Positions 1-6,562 of a stretch of DNA of 9,726 nt are shown here, piece after piece (the first letter of the stretch is position 1; every line of letters starts with the position of its first letter). The notes beneath the pieces were generated by a model that made no database searches, was not told the origin of the DNA, and saw nothing but the letters and a program-made list of their open reading frames with translations. A program made the translations under genes and the position numbers. The stretch is from Sphingomonadales bacterium (lineage in GTDB: Bacteria > Pseudomonadota > Alphaproteobacteria > Sphingomonadales > Sphingomonadaceae). The stretch spans positions 1 through 9,726 of the forward strand of contig RDXA01000414.1 in the NCBI GenBank assembly GCA_004292705.1, given 5' to 3'.

Positions 1-401
1 GGCACATCCGCGCCGAGCTTCGCCGCCCGCGCCTGCCAGTCCTCGGGCAAGCCGTGGAGCGCCTCGACCATGCGGAACACCGCCCCCGCATCCGCCGACC
101 CGCCGCCCAGACCAGCCGCGACGGGGAGATTCTTCTCCAGCGTCACCGCGAGGCCTTGCGGGCGCGGGAGGGCGTTCAGCGCGCGGGCGACGAGGTTGTC
201 GAAGGGATTGTCGAGCACCCTCCCAAACTCTCCCAGCGTGGTGACGCTGTCCTGCGCAGCAGGCTCCGCCGTCAGCACGTCGCCCGCATCGACGAAGGCG
301 AACAGGGTCTCAAGCTCGTGATACCCATCCTCCCGCCGCCTGCGGACATGCAGCGCGAGGTTGATCTTGGCGTATCCAATCTCGGGGGCGGTTTCGCGCA
401 T
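1..401 (-). CDS. ispE: 4-diphosphocytidyl-2-C-methyl-D-erythritol kinase (partial, 3' end outside window)
   Basis: This is the N-terminal half of a GHMP-family kinase that phosphorylates the 2-hydroxyl of CDP-methylerythritol with ATP in the cytosolic MEP pathway of isoprenoid precursor synthesis. Visible hallmarks are the N-terminal AKINLALHV (residues 11-19, with the active-site Lys12), DGYHELET (25-32), and the ATP-binding glycine-rich loop LPVAAGLGGGSADAGAV (92-108). The window ends at GADV (130-133), where IspE proteins carry the catalytic Asp (here Asp132). About 133 codons are present, against a usual 270-300. The ATG at 401 is preceded by a GGGGG tract as a weak ribosome-binding site; that tract is the edge of the palindromic element upstream. 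The gene lies 138 bp downstream of the ETF-QO gene on the same strand. The frame is open to the window edge without interruption. The identification is firm. Confidence 0.95.
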   Translation of the reverse strand, partial: MRETAPEIGYAKINLALHVRRRREDGYHELETLFAFVDAGDVLTAEPAAQDSVTTLGEFGRVLDNPFDNLVARALNALPRPQGLAVTLEKNLPVAAGLGGGSADAGAVFRMVEALHGLPEDWQARAAKLGADV

Positions 402-408
402 TCTAATT

Positions 409-529
409 ACCCCCTGGAACGGGGAGGGGGGCCGTCCAAAAGACGGTGGAGGGGCACCCGCGCCATCCGGCAAGAGGCCCGTGCCCCTCCACCACGCTGC
501 GCGTAGTCCCCCTCCCCATGCTGGGGAGG
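409..529. repeat. Nested palindromic intergenic element (REP/MITE-like)
   Basis: The spacer between ETF-QO and ispE is almost filled by nested inverted repeats. The inner pair is a perfect 13-bp match, GGTGGAGGGGCAC at 445-457 and its complement at 481-493, enclosing a 23-nt loop. The outer pair is a perfect 10-bp match, GGGGAGGGGG at 421-430 and CCCCCTCCCC at 508-517. Each end also has its own small hairpin: CCCC-N6-GGGG at 411-424 on the left, and CCTCCCC-N5-GGGGAGG at 511-529 on the right. The two ends therefore resemble terminal inverted repeats of the form CCCC-N5/6-GGGGAGGGGG. No reading frame in it looks real. From general knowledge, purine/pyrimidine-skewed palindromes of this kind recur in intergenic regions of sphingomonad genomes. 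That this one is multicopy is inferred, because only one copy lies in the window. Confidence 0.7.
511..529 (-). terminator. Stem-loop just downstream of the ETF-QO stop codon
   Basis: A perfect 7-bp GC-rich stem (CCTCCCC / GGGGAGG) with a 5-nt loop begins 10 nt after the ETF-QO stop codon in the direction of transcription. It could end or slow ETF-QO transcription or protect the 3' end of the messenger. No U-tract follows; instead the RNA continues into GGGGG. A classical intrinsic terminator is therefore not proven. The stem is also the right end of the palindromic element. Confidence 0.35.
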
Positions 530-539
530 ATCGGGACCA

Positions 540-2186
540 TCACATATTCGGATAGTTCGGCCCGCCGCCACCTTCCGGCGTCACCCAGTTGATGTTCTGG
601 TTGGGGTCCTTGATGTCGCAGGTCTTGCAGTGGACGCAGTTCTGCGAGTTGATCTGGAACTTCGGGCTGCCATCCGCTTCCTGAAGCCATTCATAGACCC
701 CCGCCGGGCAATAGCGCGCCGAGGGCCCGCCGAACACCGCCAGCTCGCTGTCCTTCTGCAAGCCCAAGTCGCTCACCTGAAGATGGACCGGCTGGTCCTC
801 GGCATGGTTGGTGTAGCTGTAGGCGACGTTGGTCAGGCGATCGAAGCTGATCACGCCATCGGGCTTGGGGTAGTCGATCTTGGGGTAAAGATCGGCGCGG
901 CCGGTCATTTCGTGATCGGCGTGGAATTTCATGGTGATCGGCAGACCGATCTTGAGCTGGCGCATCCACATGTCGATGCCGCCGAGCAGCGTGCCGATGT
1001 CATCGCCGTACTTCTCCATCGCCGGGAGCACGTTCTTGACCTTCTTGAGCTCGTCACCAACCCAGCTGCCGCGCACGGCGGGTTCGTAATCGGTCAGCTC
1101 GGTCTTCTCGTGGCCCGCGGCGATGGCTGCGGCGACGCTTTCGGCCGCCAGCATCCCGCTCTTCATCGCGGTGTGGCTGCCCTTGATCCGGGGCACGTTC
1201 ACAAAGCCTGCCGCGCAGCCGATCAGCGCGCCGCCGGGGAAGGCGAGCTTGGGGATCGACTGCCAGCCGCCGTCATTGATCACCCGCGCGCCATAGGACA
1301 CGCGCTTGCCGCCTTCGAGATATTCGCGGATCGCCGGGTGCTGCTTCCAGCGCTGGAATTCCTGATAGGGCGAGACCCAGGGGTTCTTGTAATTGAGCCA
1401 CGTCACAAAGCCGAGCGCCACCTGTCCGTTCGCCTGATGATACAGGAACCCGCCGCCATTGCTGCCGCTTTCCGACAGCGGCCAGCCCTGCGTGTGGATC
1501 ACCCGGCCGGGCTTGTGCTTCTTGGGATCGATGTCCCAAAGCTCCTTGATGCCGAGACCGTAAATCTGCGGCTGGCAATTGGCCTCGAGGTCATACTTGG
1601 CCTTCATCCGCTTGGTCAGGTGCCCGCGCGCGCCTTCGGCAAACAGAGTGTACTTGGCGTGGATTTCCATGCCGGGGGTGTAGTCGCCCTTGTGGCTGCC
1701 ATCTGCGGCAATGCCCATGTCCTGCGTGATGACGCCAGCGACGCGGCCTTCGTCATCGATCATCACTTCGGCAGCGGGGAAGCCCGGGAACACCATCACG
1801 CCAAGGCCCTCGGCCTGTTCGGCCAGCCAGCGGGTGAGATTGCCGAGCGATCCAGTGTAGCAGCCGTGGTTCGAAAGGAACGAAGGCATGATCAGGTGCG
1901 GGATCGCGGTCTTGCCCTTCTTGGACAGCGCCCAGTGCCAGTTGTCGGTCACCGGGGTTTCCGCCATCGGGCAGCCCATCGTGCGCCACTCGGGCAGCAG
2001 TTCGTCCAAGGCCTTGGGATCGACCACCGCGCCCGAAAGGATATGGGCCCCGATCTCGGAGCCCTTCTCAAGCACGATCACTTCGAGGTCGGCGTTGATC
2101 TGCTTCAACCGGATCGCCGCAGCAAGGCCCGCCACCCCGCCGCCGACAACCACGACATCGCAGGGCATAGATTCACGTTCGCTCAT
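540..2186 (-). CDS. Electron-transfer flavoprotein-ubiquinone oxidoreductase (ETF-QO / ETF dehydrogenase)
   Basis: This membrane-associated flavoprotein takes electrons from ETF, which is reduced by acyl-CoA and amino-acid dehydrogenases, and passes them to ubiquinone. The 548-aa protein has the usual bacterial length. The Rossmann FAD motif GGGVAG is at residues 15-20, followed by a Glu-containing strand end (VLEKGSEIGAHILSG). The C-terminal ferredoxin-like [4Fe-4S] domain has Cys493, Cys517, Cys520 and Cys523 in the family spacing, ending in a TCDIKDPNQNINW signature. The ATG at 2186 is chosen because AGGA lies about 8 nt upstream and because the FAD motif sits near the N-terminus, as in homologues. 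The frame stays open for 93 more codons upstream, but that extension runs across the intergenic region into the divergent gene and looks non-coding. The acyl-CoA ligase elsewhere in the window fits the same fatty-acid oxidation physiology. Confidence 0.97.
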   Translation of the reverse strand: MSERESMPCDVVVVGGGVAGLAAAIRLKQINADLEVIVLEKGSEIGAHILSGAVVDPKALDELLPEWRTMGCPMAETPVTDNWHWALSKKGKTAIPHLIMPSFLSNHGCYTGSLGNLTRWLAEQAEGLGVMVFPGFPAAEVMIDDEGRVAGVITQDMGIAADGSHKGDYTPGMEIHAKYTLFAEGARGHLTKRMKAKYDLEANCQPQIYGLGIKELWDIDPKKHKPGRVIHTQGWPLSESGSNGGGFLYHQANGQVALGFVTWLNYKNPWVSPYQEFQRWKQHPAIREYLEGGKRVSYGARVINDGGWQSIPKLAFPGGALIGCAAGFVNVPRIKGSHTAMKSGMLAAESVAAAIAAGHEKTELTDYEPAVRGSWVGDELKKVKNVLPAMEKYGDDIGTLLGGIDMWMRQLKIGLPITMKFHADHEMTGRADLYPKIDYPKPDGVISFDRLTNVAYSYTNHAEDQPVHLQVSDLGLQKDSELAVFGGPSARYCPAGVYEWLQEADGSPKFQINSQNCVHCKTCDIKDPNQNINWVTPEGGGGPNYPNM

Positions 2187-2313
2187 CGAAGCTTTCCTGA
2201 TCCTTGTAGGTTTCTGCCGCGCAGACCGCACAGTCTGGCGATATGCCTTGTCCATCCACTTGCTAACAGGGTTCCGGACAGTCAAGACCCGCATTGGATA
2301 GAATGACCCCCTA
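2187..2313. promoter_or_regulatory. Divergent intergenic region (ETF-QO / glycosylase-like gene)
   Basis: This 127-bp spacer lies between two divergently transcribed genes and must hold promoters for both. On the minus strand a TTGACT hexamer (2285-2280) resembles a -35 box, but no convincing -10 box follows at normal spacing. On the plus strand TAGAAT (2299-2304) could be a -10 box, without a clear -35. A short inverted repeat, CAGAC-N6-GTCTG (2222-2237), falls in the presumed ETF-QO leader. None of these is strong enough to call a specific promoter. Confidence 0.3.
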
Positions 2314-3123
2314 ATGCTCCGGCACGACCCTTCCCTTGCGCGTGATTTCGAAGCGGCGCTCGCCTGGTGGCATATGGCCGGGGTCGATTGCGACTTTGCC
2401 GATGACGCTACGGCGTGGTTGAGCGACGAGCCGAGGACACGTCCTGCGCCCGGCACGGAAACCATGGGCCCGGAAGATCACAGCCTGCGGTCTGCAACGC
2501 GCGCTTCGGGCGAACCGAGGCTCGATCGCAACGCATCCCTGCCGCCCACACCTGCTGCTGCTGCGACACAGCGGCGCAATCTGCTGGGCGATTCGCCCCC
2601 CACCGATCTCGCGGCCTTCCGGCAATGGTGGATGGAAGACGCTGCGCTTGCGACTGCGCGCGGCGCCGTCCGGGTGCCACCTCGCGGAGGAGCGGGGGCG
2701 GCCATCATGGTTCTGGTGCCGCACCCCGAACAGGGTGACAGCGACACCCTGCTCTCAGGGCCGCAAGGTCGGCTGCTCGCCAACATCCTAGCGGCGATGG
2801 GCGTGGATGAGGGCGAGGTCTACATCGCCTCCGCCCTGCCCTGCCATACGCCGATGGCTGATCTCGAGGCCATCGCGGCAGGAGGGATGGACGCGGTCAC
2901 AGCGCATCATGTGAACCTCGTTGCCCCCGCCAGGCTCCTCGCCTTCGGCACGGGGCTTTCCGCGATGCTTTTGGCCCCACCGCATCAGCCTTTACGTGAA
3001 ATCAACTATGCCGGGGGCAAAGTCCCGGCAATCGTGAGCGAAACGCTCGAAGCCCTGATGGAAAGCCCCCGGCTCAAGGCCCGGTTCTGGCGGAGATGGA
3101 TGGAATGGTCGGCCACTGTTTGA
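2314..3123 (+). CDS. Degenerate uracil-DNA glycosylase superfamily protein (probably non-catalytic)
   Basis: The C-terminal half (about residues 130-265) follows the order of family 4/5 uracil-DNA glycosylases: a strand IMVLVPHPEQGD, then GPQGRLLANILAAMGV, a strand EVYIASALPCHTP, a helix, a strand APARLLAFG, and a final helix ending ESPRLKARFWRRW. The key motifs are changed. The GEAPG-type motif is replaced by VPHPE (135-139), the HPA-type catalytic motif by a SETLEALM segment, and only two cysteines exist (26 and 177), so a four-cysteine Fe-S cluster is impossible. An N-terminal segment, WWHMAGVDCDFADD (18-31), precedes a low-complexity Ala/Pro/Arg-rich linker (about 40-95). Homologues in sphingomonads are often labelled uracil-DNA glycosylase, to my recollection. 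The fold is a fair inference; the activity is doubtful. The ATG at 2314 lacks a strong ribosome-binding site, so the start is uncertain. It begins a plus-strand run with the transglycosylase and moaB. Confidence 0.75.
   Translation: MLRHDPSLARDFEAALAWWHMAGVDCDFADDATAWLSDEPRTRPAPGTETMGPEDHSLRSATRASGEPRLDRNASLPPTPAAAATQRRNLLGDSPPTDLAAFRQWWMEDAALATARGAVRVPPRGGAGAAIMVLVPHPEQGDSDTLLSGPQGRLLANILAAMGVDEGEVYIASALPCHTPMADLEAIAAGGMDAVTAHHVNLVAPARLLAFGTGLSAMLLAPPHQPLREINYAGGKVPAIVSETLEALMESPRLKARFWRRWMEWSATV
3092..3095 (+). promoter_or_regulatory. Ribosome-binding site that decides the transglycosylase start
   Basis: A GGAG lies inside the last codons of the preceding gene. It directly abuts an in-frame ATG at 3096, which is too close to be used, and lies 9 nt before a second in-frame ATG at 3105, a workable distance. 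This favours 3105 as the start and implies coupling to translation of the upstream gene. Confidence 0.5.
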
Positions 3124-4889
3124 GGCGCTTCGGGAAGCACTCGGGCACTGCACTCGCAGCAATGATGCTGGCGAGCACAGCTCTCGCTGCGCCTGCCAAT
3201 GCTCAATCGGGCGAACTTGTGGCGCGCTGGAACGGCGCAGTGCCGGGCGAGCGGTCAATTGCGTCGGTGCTGACGGCCGAGGAACGCGCCCATTACCGCC
3301 AGCTCTTCGCCGCGATCGATGCCGAGCAATGGGACATGGTCGAGGGCCTTCTCGCCCAGCGCCCGGATGGCGTGCTGACCCCGGCGGCACGCGCCGAATT
3401 CTACACGCACGCCAAAAGTCCGAAAATTTCCGCCGGGCAGATCGCGGCCTGGTTCAACGCCGGGGTCGAGCTGCCGCAGGCCGAGCAATTGGCCCGGATG
3501 GGCGCAAAGCGTGGGCTGACTGCCCTGCCCGCCCTGCCCGGTGAGCAAGGCTTTGCGCGCCAACCCTATTCGCCCAAGCGGATTCTGCCGCGCAGCGTCA
3601 ACGACGGGACCATGCCGTCGGCGACCGCTTCAGCGATCCTCGAATCGATCAAGGCCGACAATCCGGGCGAAGCCCAGCGCCTGCTCGCCGAGATCGATCC
3701 GATGCTGTCCAGCGACGCACGTGCCGAGTGGCGCCAGCGCGTCGCCTGGAGCCACTATATCGAAAACAACGATGCCGCCGCGCTGGAACTGGCGCGCACT
3801 GTTGCCGAAGGTTCGGGCGAGTGGGTGGCAGAAGGGGTCTGGGTCGAAGGGCTCGCCGCATGGCGGATGGGCTATTGCTCGCTTGCGGGCGAGGCCTTTG
3901 CCCGGGTCGCCGCAATGGCCTCCAATGTCGAACTGGCCGCAGCCGGGCATTACTGGGCAGCGCGGGCGGCGGTGCGCTGCCGCGAGCCGGGACAGGCGCA
4001 GCAGCACCTCGCCACCGCCGCGCAGATGGACGAGACGCTCTACGGGATGCTCGCTGCCGACCAGCTGGGGATCGAACTCCCGGCTCACGCGCCGCCCGCA
4101 CCCTTGAGCCGCGAGGACTGGTCACAGCTTGCACCGCGGCCCAATGTGCAGGTGGCAACCGCGCTGATGGAAATCGGCCGTCCGGCGCTTGCCGACGAAG
4201 TGCTGCGGCATGAAGCCCGGATCGGCCCGGCCCACCAATTTGGTGCGCTGTCACGCCTCGCACGCGAGCTTGGCCTGCCGGCCACCCAGCTGTTCATGGC
4301 GCACAATGCCCCTTACGGCACCACCAGTGATCCATCCTTGCGCTTTCCGGTTGCCTATTGGCAGCCGGTTGGCGGCTGGCAGGTCGACCCGGCGCTGGCG
4401 TTCGCGCATGCACTCCAGGAATCGAATTTCCGCGCGGCGGCGGTAAGCCCCGCCAATGCCCGGGGCCTCATGCAGATCATGCCCGGCACCGCGCGCGATC
4501 ATTCGGGCCGTCTCAGCCTCGGCGCGAGTTACGAGGATCTCAACGATCCGCAGGTCAACCTCGCCTATGGCCAGCGGCACCTCGAAATGCTGCGCGATTC
4601 CCCCGCCACCGGCGGCGCGCTGCCAAAGATCATGGCCGCCTATAATGCGGGGCTCACGCCGGTCGGGCGCTGGAATTCGGAAATCAACGACCAGAACGAC
4701 CCGCTGCTGTGGATGGAATCGATCCCCTATTGGGAAACGCGCGGCTATGTCGCGATCGTGATGCGCAATTACTGGATGTATGAACGCGCCGCTGGCGTTG
4801 CCTCGCCCAGCCGCCGCGCGCTGGCGCAAGGGCGCTGGCCCGATTTCCCGCGTGCTGCTACCACCCGCTCGGCGCGATTGGAGCCGTAA
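3105..4889 (+). CDS. Soluble lytic murein transglycosylase (Slt70-type), exported
   Basis: This enzyme cleaves the MurNAc-GlcNAc bond of peptidoglycan to give 1,6-anhydro-MurNAc ends and acts in the periplasm. From the ATG at 3105 the protein has 594 aa. Residues 1-33 form a Sec signal peptide: a basic start (LRRFGKH), a hydrophobic core, and an APANA-Q cleavage site. A long helical, Ala-rich superhelix (about 40-400) corresponds to the U/L region of Slt70. The C-terminal SLT domain shows the catalytic Glu439 in ALQESNFR, then GLMQIMPGTA, MAAYNAG, SIPYWETRGYV and a final MRNYWMYER. All are family signatures. It overlaps the upstream glycosylase-like gene by 19 bp, and moaB follows after 14 bp, so the three are probably co-transcribed. 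An earlier ATG at 3096 is possible. The name slt would fit, but the exact orthology is not certain. Confidence 0.95.
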   Translation: MVGHCLRRFGKHSGTALAAMMLASTALAAPANAQSGELVARWNGAVPGERSIASVLTAEERAHYRQLFAAIDAEQWDMVEGLLAQRPDGVLTPAARAEFYTHAKSPKISAGQIAAWFNAGVELPQAEQLARMGAKRGLTALPALPGEQGFARQPYSPKRILPRSVNDGTMPSATASAILESIKADNPGEAQRLLAEIDPMLSSDARAEWRQRVAWSHYIENNDAAALELARTVAEGSGEWVAEGVWVEGLAAWRMGYCSLAGEAFARVAAMASNVELAAAGHYWAARAAVRCREPGQAQQHLATAAQMDETLYGMLAADQLGIELPAHAPPAPLSREDWSQLAPRPNVQVATALMEIGRPALADEVLRHEARIGPAHQFGALSRLARELGLPATQLFMAHNAPYGTTSDPSLRFPVAYWQPVGGWQVDPALAFAHALQESNFRAAAVSPANARGLMQIMPGTARDHSGRLSLGASYEDLNDPQVNLAYGQRHLEMLRDSPATGGALPKIMAAYNAGLTPVGRWNSEINDQNDPLLWMESIPYWETRGYVAIVMRNYWMYERAAGVASPSRRALAQGRWPDFPRAATTRSARLEP

Positions 4890-4903
4890 CGGGAGCGGGC
4901 CGA

Positions 4904-5434
4904 GTGGCGATTGACGAAAGCCGGGTTTTCAAGCCGATCAATATCGCTGTCCTGACCGTATCGGACACACGGACACCGGAGACCGACACGTCGGGCGATA
5001 TCCTGGCGGCGCGGGTGACCGGCGCGGGTCATCATCTGGCCGCGCGGACCATCGTGAAAGATGATGCCGCGCTGCTCGCCGCACATTTCGAGACGTGGAT
5101 TGATGATCCGGCCATCGATGCGATCGTCAGCACCGGCGGCACCGGCCTCACAGGCCGCGATGTGACGCCCGAAGCGCTGGCGATGATCACAGGCGCGCGC
5201 GCGATTCCCGGCTTTGGCGAACTGTTCCGCTGGCTCAGTTTCAAGACCATCGGGACCAGCACGGTCCAGTCGCGCGCCTGCGCGGTGGTGGCGCGCGGAA
5301 CCTATATCTTCGCCCTCCCCGGATCGAACGGCGCGGTGAAGGACGGCTGGGATGGCATCCTCGCCGAGCAATTGGACAGCCGCAACCGGCCCTGCAATTT
5401 CGTGGAACTGATGCCGCGGCTCAGAGAGGCCTGA
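4904..5434 (+). CDS. moaB: Molybdenum cofactor biosynthesis protein B (MoaB/MogA family)
   Basis: This 176-aa cytosolic protein belongs to the family that binds molybdopterin; in organisms lacking MogA, MoaB is thought to adenylylate it before molybdate insertion. The signature STGGTGLTGRDVTPE is at residues 76-90, an N-terminal strand LTVSDTR lies at about 17-23, and the second loop LPGSNGAVKDGWDGI is at 138-152. The length is typical. The start is a GTG at 4904, with GGGAG about 8 nt upstream and only 14 bp after the transglycosylase stop, which indicates co-transcription. The link between a molybdopterin gene and a cell-wall enzyme is positional, not biochemical. No other molybdenum cofactor genes are in the window. 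Whether it is functionally MoaB or MogA cannot be settled from this sequence, but the family is certain. Confidence 0.93.
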   Translation: MAIDESRVFKPINIAVLTVSDTRTPETDTSGDILAARVTGAGHHLAARTIVKDDAALLAAHFETWIDDPAIDAIVSTGGTGLTGRDVTPEALAMITGARAIPGFGELFRWLSFKTIGTSTVQSRACAVVARGTYIFALPGSNGAVKDGWDGILAEQLDSRNRPCNFVELMPRLREA

Positions 5435-5449
5435 CCCTCCCTGCGGGGC

Positions 5450-5484
5450 TTGGCACAACGCCTTTTGTTCTATAAATGTTCCGT
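5450..5484 (+). promoter_or_regulatory. Promoter with overlapping LexA-type operator (GTTC-N7-GTTC)
   Basis: GTTC at 5467-5470 and GTTC at 5478-5481 are separated by exactly 7 bp (TATAAAT), which is the direct-repeat SOS box known for alphaproteobacterial LexA. The spacer itself contains a good -10 hexamer, TATAAA (5471-5476). TTGGCA (5450-5455) is a plausible -35 box, although the 15-bp spacing is short. LexA bound here would cover the -10 region. Transcription starting about 7 nt past the -10 would begin at 5482-5485, next to the ATG at 5485. The second half-site also lies in an 18-bp palindrome (ATGTTCC-GTAT-GGAACAT, 5476-5493). Confidence 0.6.
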
Positions 5485-6561
5485 ATGGAACATGCTCCGA
5501 TCAAGGGACGCGGCGCGCCATCGGGAGCGGTGCCCACTCGCTTCGGCCTCCCCGCCCGCGAGGCTGACGGGGACTGGCGCGATGCTGTCGACCGGCTCGA
5601 TGGCCCTCCGGTCAAGCTGCGCACCACTGTGACCGAGGAACGGCCCAAGTCGATCCTGACCTTCAACCAGTCGCCCGATGTGCCCTTCGATCGCTCGATC
5701 AATGCCTACCGCGGGTGTGAGCACGGCTGCGTCTATTGCTTCGCGCGCCCCACCCATGCCTATCACGACCTCTCGCCCGGCCTTGATTTCGAGACCCGGC
5801 TGTTCGCCAAGCCCAATGCGGCCGAACTGCTGCGCGCGACGCTGGCAAAGAAGGGCTACGAGCCCAAGCCTATCGCAATGGGCACCAACACCGACCCTTA
5901 TCAGCCGATCGAGCGCGACTACCGCATCACCCGCCAGCTGCTCGAAGTGTGCTGCGAAGCGCGCCACCCTGTCACCATCACCACCAAGTCCGACCGGGTG
6001 CTGGACGATGCCGACCTGTTGGCGGAGATGGCGCGCGCAAAGCTGGTGGCGGTATCGATCTCGGTGACGACACTCGATCCGGCGCTGTCCGGCAAGCTCG
6101 AACCGCGCTGCGCCGCGCCTGCCAAGCGGGTGGCGGCATTGGGCAAGTTGGTGGAGCTAGGCGTACCGGTGCATTGCTCCCTGTCGCCGATCATCCCGGC
6201 GATCACCGACGAATTCATGGAAGGAATCATCGCCCGCGTGGCGGAACTGGGCGTCCAGAGCGTCGGCTGGATCCCGCTGCGCCTCCCCCACGAAGTCGCA
6301 CCGTTGTTCCGCGAATGGCTCGCGGTCCACTACCCCGAACGCGCAGGCAAGGTCATGAGCATCGTCCGCGAAATGCGCGGCGGGCGGGACAATGATCCGA
6401 ACTTCCACAGCCGTATGAACCCCCAAGGCGTGTGGGCCGACCTCATCCGGTCGCGGTTTAAGGTGGCGTGCCGGAAGGCAGGGATCGGAAAGGCGCGGTT
6501 CGAGCTTGATTGCTCGCGCTTTCAGCCGCCCGAGGTGAGTGGGCAGCTCAGGCTGATCTAA
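5485..6561 (+). CDS. PA0069-family radical SAM protein
   Basis: This is a radical S-adenosylmethionine enzyme related to the spore-photoproduct-lyase-like group; its substrate is unknown. With the start at 5485 (358 aa), the [4Fe-4S]/SAM cysteines are Cys78, Cys82 and Cys85 in CEHGCVYC, preceded by FDRSINAYRG and followed by ARPTHAYH. Other family features are the N-terminal IKGRGAPS, MGTNTDPYQPIE, TITTKSDRVLDD and SISVTTLD, plus a C-terminal NFHSRMNPQGVWADLI segment. An in-frame ATG at 5476 (three residues longer) lies inside the LexA-type box; neither start has a Shine-Dalgarno sequence. I chose 5485 because the promoter geometry puts the transcript start beside it, implying a leaderless messenger. 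The gene has its own promoter 16 bp after moaB and ends 1 bp from the stop codon of the convergent DUF1330 gene. The operator suggests DNA-damage induction. The reaction is not known to me. Confidence 0.93.
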   Translation: MEHAPIKGRGAPSGAVPTRFGLPAREADGDWRDAVDRLDGPPVKLRTTVTEERPKSILTFNQSPDVPFDRSINAYRGCEHGCVYCFARPTHAYHDLSPGLDFETRLFAKPNAAELLRATLAKKGYEPKPIAMGTNTDPYQPIERDYRITRQLLEVCCEARHPVTITTKSDRVLDDADLLAEMARAKLVAVSISVTTLDPALSGKLEPRCAAPAKRVAALGKLVELGVPVHCSLSPIIPAITDEFMEGIIARVAELGVQSVGWIPLRLPHEVAPLFREWLAVHYPERAGKVMSIVREMRGGRDNDPNFHSRMNPQGVWADLIRSRFKVACRKAGIGKARFELDCSRFQPPEVSGQLRLI

Positions 6562-6562
6562 C

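Noticed and set aside
54..690. Several 60-150-codon frames over ispE and the spacer to ETF-QO
   Set aside because: They overlap the ispE coding region in other frames or run through the palindromic element, and they show no protein-family features.
2280..2285. TTGACT as a -35 box for ETF-QO (minus strand)
   Set aside because: No plausible -10 hexamer lies 15-19 bp downstream, so a single hexamer match is not enough for a promoter call.
630..2306. A 558-codon open frame on the plus strand, antisense to ETF-QO
   Set aside because: It mirrors the ETF-QO coding sequence in a GC-rich genome. Its protein is Ala/His/Arg/Asp-rich without a recognisable domain, and ETF-QO on the other strand is unmistakable.
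2187..2465. N-terminal extension of ETF-QO by 93 codons to an ATG at 2465
   Set aside because: The extension crosses the whole intergenic region and the start of the divergent gene. It has no family-like sequence, whereas ATG 2186 has a ribosome-binding site and puts the FAD motif at the expected place.
5435..5449. Terminator between moaB and the radical SAM gene (CCCTGCGGG)
   Set aside because: Only a 3-bp stem with a 3-nt loop can form, too weak to call, and the following T-rich stretch belongs to the promoter region.
5476..5493. The 18-bp palindrome as an independent regulator-binding site
   Set aside because: It shares its left half with the GTTC-N7-GTTC box and its right half lies in the first codons. 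It may be chance, so it is described only as part of the LexA-type region.
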